Assembly (NCBI GenBank): GCA_022704525.1
Contig: JAKJGF010000013.1
Span: 1-40,741 of the forward strand
DNA from: Bacillota bacterium
GTDB lineage: Bacteria > Vulcanimicrobiota > SpSt-956 > JAKJGF01
Direction: 5' to 3'
Length of the DNA: 40,741 nucleotides
The notes beneath the pieces were generated by a model. The model ran no database searches. It saw only the letters and a list, made by a program, of their open reading frames with translations, and had not been told where the DNA came from. Shown piece after piece: positions 39,543 through 40,741 of the stretch. A program made the position numbers and the translations under genes. The first letter of the stretch is position 1. The number at the start of each line of letters is the position of its first letter.

Positions 39543-39777
39543 GTTCCTGCTTCGTTGACCGTGCTTGCCTTCAGGTGAAAACCTTCAGGTAGAGACACAA
39601 TCTCCACAGGCGTTAATTCCCTGTATTCCACAGGTAGCAAAAAAATTACTCTATGTAATCTAACATAAAGATAGCATATTTCAAAAAATAAATTGTTAAT
39701 TTTTTAAAATAAATTGTTAAAATTTTGTAAACTTTTGAAATCTTTTTAGACACTTGAACTAACTGACAAAAATTACC

Positions 39778-39996
39778 TCAACTCAATTTTGCAAAGATTT
39801 CTTCATGTTCAGGAAATCTACCTGTAGATTTCTTGGAAAAGATTAGCTGATTATCCTTAACTACTTCAAATACTCCTCCACTGGAAGATATTAATTTAAC
39901 ATGTGATTCAGGGAAATTTTTTTCTATAGCAGACTTCAAACCTGAAGCTGTGGGTTCATAGTTTCACATACTACAATATTCAATTGAAATATTCAC
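39778..39996 (-). CDS. SelW/Rdx-family selenoprotein (UGA-encoded selenocysteine)
   Basis: 72 residues when the in-frame TGA at 39964-39966 is read as selenocysteine. Start GTG at 39996, with AAGGTGAT a few bases upstream. The protein begins MNISIEYCSM-U-NYEPTA: a C8-x-x-U11 redox motif on the first beta-alpha unit, exactly where the Rdx (SelW/SelT/SelH) thioredoxin-like family has CxxC or CxxU. The rest fits too: L-K-S-A-I-E-K-N-F-P, V-K-L-I-S-S-S-G-G-V-F-E-V, L-I-F-S-K-K-S-T-G-R-F-P, E-I-F-A-K-L. A SECIS-like hairpin follows the UGA. True stop TGA at 39778. Cytosolic thiol-redox role by family. A nonsense mutation is the alternative, but the position and hairpin argue against it. Confidence 0.9.
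39930..39950 (-). promoter_or_regulatory. Bacterial SECIS-like stem-loop
   Basis: Minus-strand RNA: CAG + CTUCA pairs with UGAAG + CUG (8 bp with one bulged U), four-base loop GGUU beginning 22 nt after the UGA. Bacterial SECIS elements lie inside the coding region just after the UGA and have a G at the start of the apical loop for SelB; this one fits. Confidence 0.75.
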
Positions 39997-40030
39997 AAAA
40001 ATCACCTTCCTGAAATAAGTAATTAAATAT

Positions 40031-40057
40031 ATTATAACAGAAAAAAATAATTTCCAA
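40031..40057 (-). promoter_or_regulatory. Possible promoter of the selenoprotein gene
   Basis: Minus strand TATAAT at 40031-40036; the best -35 is TTGGAA (40052-40057) with a short 15-bp spacer. Weak call. Confidence 0.35.
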
Positions 40058-40142
40058 TAACTTTTTACAAATACTATATTAGAGGATTTTTACATCCTAC
40101 AGTATAATATATAAGCTTATATAAAGTATAGAGGAGAAATTT

Positions 40143-40741
40143 ATGAAGGAACCTGAAAGAAATAAAAAAAAACTTTTACTTTTTGTCACTATTATAATAC
40201 CGGCTTTTGTTCTGACTATTTTATTATTTATAATTGCCACCCTTAATACTATAGGAGCAGGAGACACATGGTGGTATCTTGCCTGTGGAAGATATATAGT
40301 TCAGCATAAAGTGGTACTCCATACAGATATTTTCTCTCATACTTTCTATGATAAACTCTGGATAAACTCCGAATGGCTGACAAATGCTATTTTTTACCTG
40401 ATCTTTTCTAAATTCGGAAGAGAAGGACTTGCTTTCTACAAAATAATTATGGTAGGTTTTATTTTTACATTAATTATCATGAGAACCTATCTTAAAACAA
40501 AAAAATTTTATTACTTATTACTGTGTTTATTCCTTGTATCTTTTGTAGGAAGGATCTTTCTGGATATCAGAGCACAGCTCTCAACATTCCTCTTTATAAC
40601 TCTAATTCTTTTATTAATAGATTTTTATAGAATAGATAAAAAACCCTGGAGATTGTATATAGTTCCTCTGTTAGTAATACTATGGGTTAATCTTCACGGC
40701 GGATATATGTATGTTTTTTTCATATTTGGTTCTTTCTGGCT
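40143..40741 (+). CDS. Polytopic membrane protein, GT-C-like, 3' end outside the window
   Basis: The first 199 residues are present; the frame runs off the right edge. AGGAG lies 7 bases before the ATG at 40143. A first membrane helix (about 12-35) leads to G-D-T-W-W-Y-L-A-C-G-R-Y-I, then H-T-D-I-F-S-H-T-F and W-I-N-S-E-W-L-T-N-A-I-F-Y. This pattern (D-x-W-W-x-L-A-x-G-R, D-x-F-S-x-T, W-x-x-x-E-W-L) is widespread in uncharacterised multi-spanning proteins related to GT-C glycosyltransferases. Further helices follow at about 100-116, 122-140, 150-165 and 173-190, then W-V-N-L-H-G-G-Y. Inner membrane; substrate unknown. Divergent from the selenoprotein gene. Confidence 0.85.
   Translation, partial: MKEPERNKKKLLLFVTIIIPAFVLTILLFIIATLNTIGAGDTWWYLACGRYIVQHKVVLHTDIFSHTFYDKLWINSEWLTNAIFYLIFSKFGREGLAFYKIIMVGFIFTLIIMRTYLKTKKFYYLLLCLFLVSFVGRIFLDIRAQLSTFLFITLILLLIDFYRIDKKPWRLYIVPLLVILWVNLHGGYMYVFFIFGSFW

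Larger units (their letters stand above)
39361..39777. other. Intergenic region with repeat elements
   Basis: 417 bp without a gene. Contains an inverted-repeat element, a GC-rich hairpin, repeated CAGGT boxes (CTTCAGGTGAAAACCTTCAGGTAG near 39570-39593, CACAGG three times) and two AAATAAATTGTTAA copies about 21 bp apart near 39685-39720. Confidence 0.65.

Overview
The window is an AT-rich stretch (about one third G+C by eye) of a bacterial chromosome with dense, mostly housekeeping genes mixed with lineage-specific secreted and repeat proteins. A large beta-barrel protein with a signal peptide points to a cell with an outer membrane. Starts include ATG, GTG and TTG; UGA is an ordinary stop but is read as selenocysteine in one gene. 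No phage, IS transposase, CRISPR array or rRNA is visible. The phylum cannot be fixed from the sequence alone. The style (TPR/HEAT proteins, clostripain and M4-like peptidases without signal peptides, orphan tRNA-Ile/Ala pair) suggests an uncultured lineage.

Region by region. 1-4341 (+): the end of fabF, rnc, and a large outer-membrane beta-barrel gene broken by a frameshift near 2682. 4343-12569 (-): a zinc-ribbon/HEAT-repeat protein and a 1933-residue TPR protein with an acidic linker. 12570-13051: a gene-free, repeat-rich spacer. 13052-15724 (+): GNAT acetyltransferase, mtnA and holA as an operon. 15824-16797 (-): a MEMO/AmmeMemoRadiSam B protein and tRNA-Arg(CCG). 17063-18031 (+): NrnA-like DHH phosphoesterase. 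18052-21516 (-): MBL hydrolase, infA, deoB and an endonuclease Q homologue ending in a sliding-clamp-type motif. 21644-23608 (+): psuK-psuG for pseudouridine breakdown. 23667-30501 (-): rpsT, two PsbP-like secreted proteins, tRNA-Ala/tRNA-Ile, a DUF697-like membrane protein, an SdrD-B-like protein, a TPR protein, a zinc-ribbon protein, two GNATs (the upstream GNAT ends at 31085).

31259-37173 (-): two paralogous Met/Gly-rich proteins under near-identical promoters, a small membrane protein, a clostripain-family peptidase, a helical protein and recD2. 37308-37704 (+) holds a consensus promoter driving what looks like a structured noncoding RNA with a tandemly duplicated 3' end. An M4-like metallopeptidase (-) follows. 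At 39778-39996 (-) a 72-residue SelW/Rdx-family selenoprotein is encoded with an in-frame UGA in a CxxU motif and a downstream SECIS-like hairpin; an ordinary stop-to-stop ORF search misses it. The window ends inside a polytopic membrane protein (+).

Intergenic DNA carries a recurrent theme: degenerate arrays with a 7-bp period, each of different sequence, often touching stop codons and sometimes arranged as inverted repeats; plus GTAG-type hairpins and short inverted-repeat elements. The most notable points are the selenoprotein/SECIS pair, the putative ncRNA, the Met-rich protein pair, the clamp motif on EndoQ, a shared N-terminal leader on two unrelated peptidases, and the heptad repeats.
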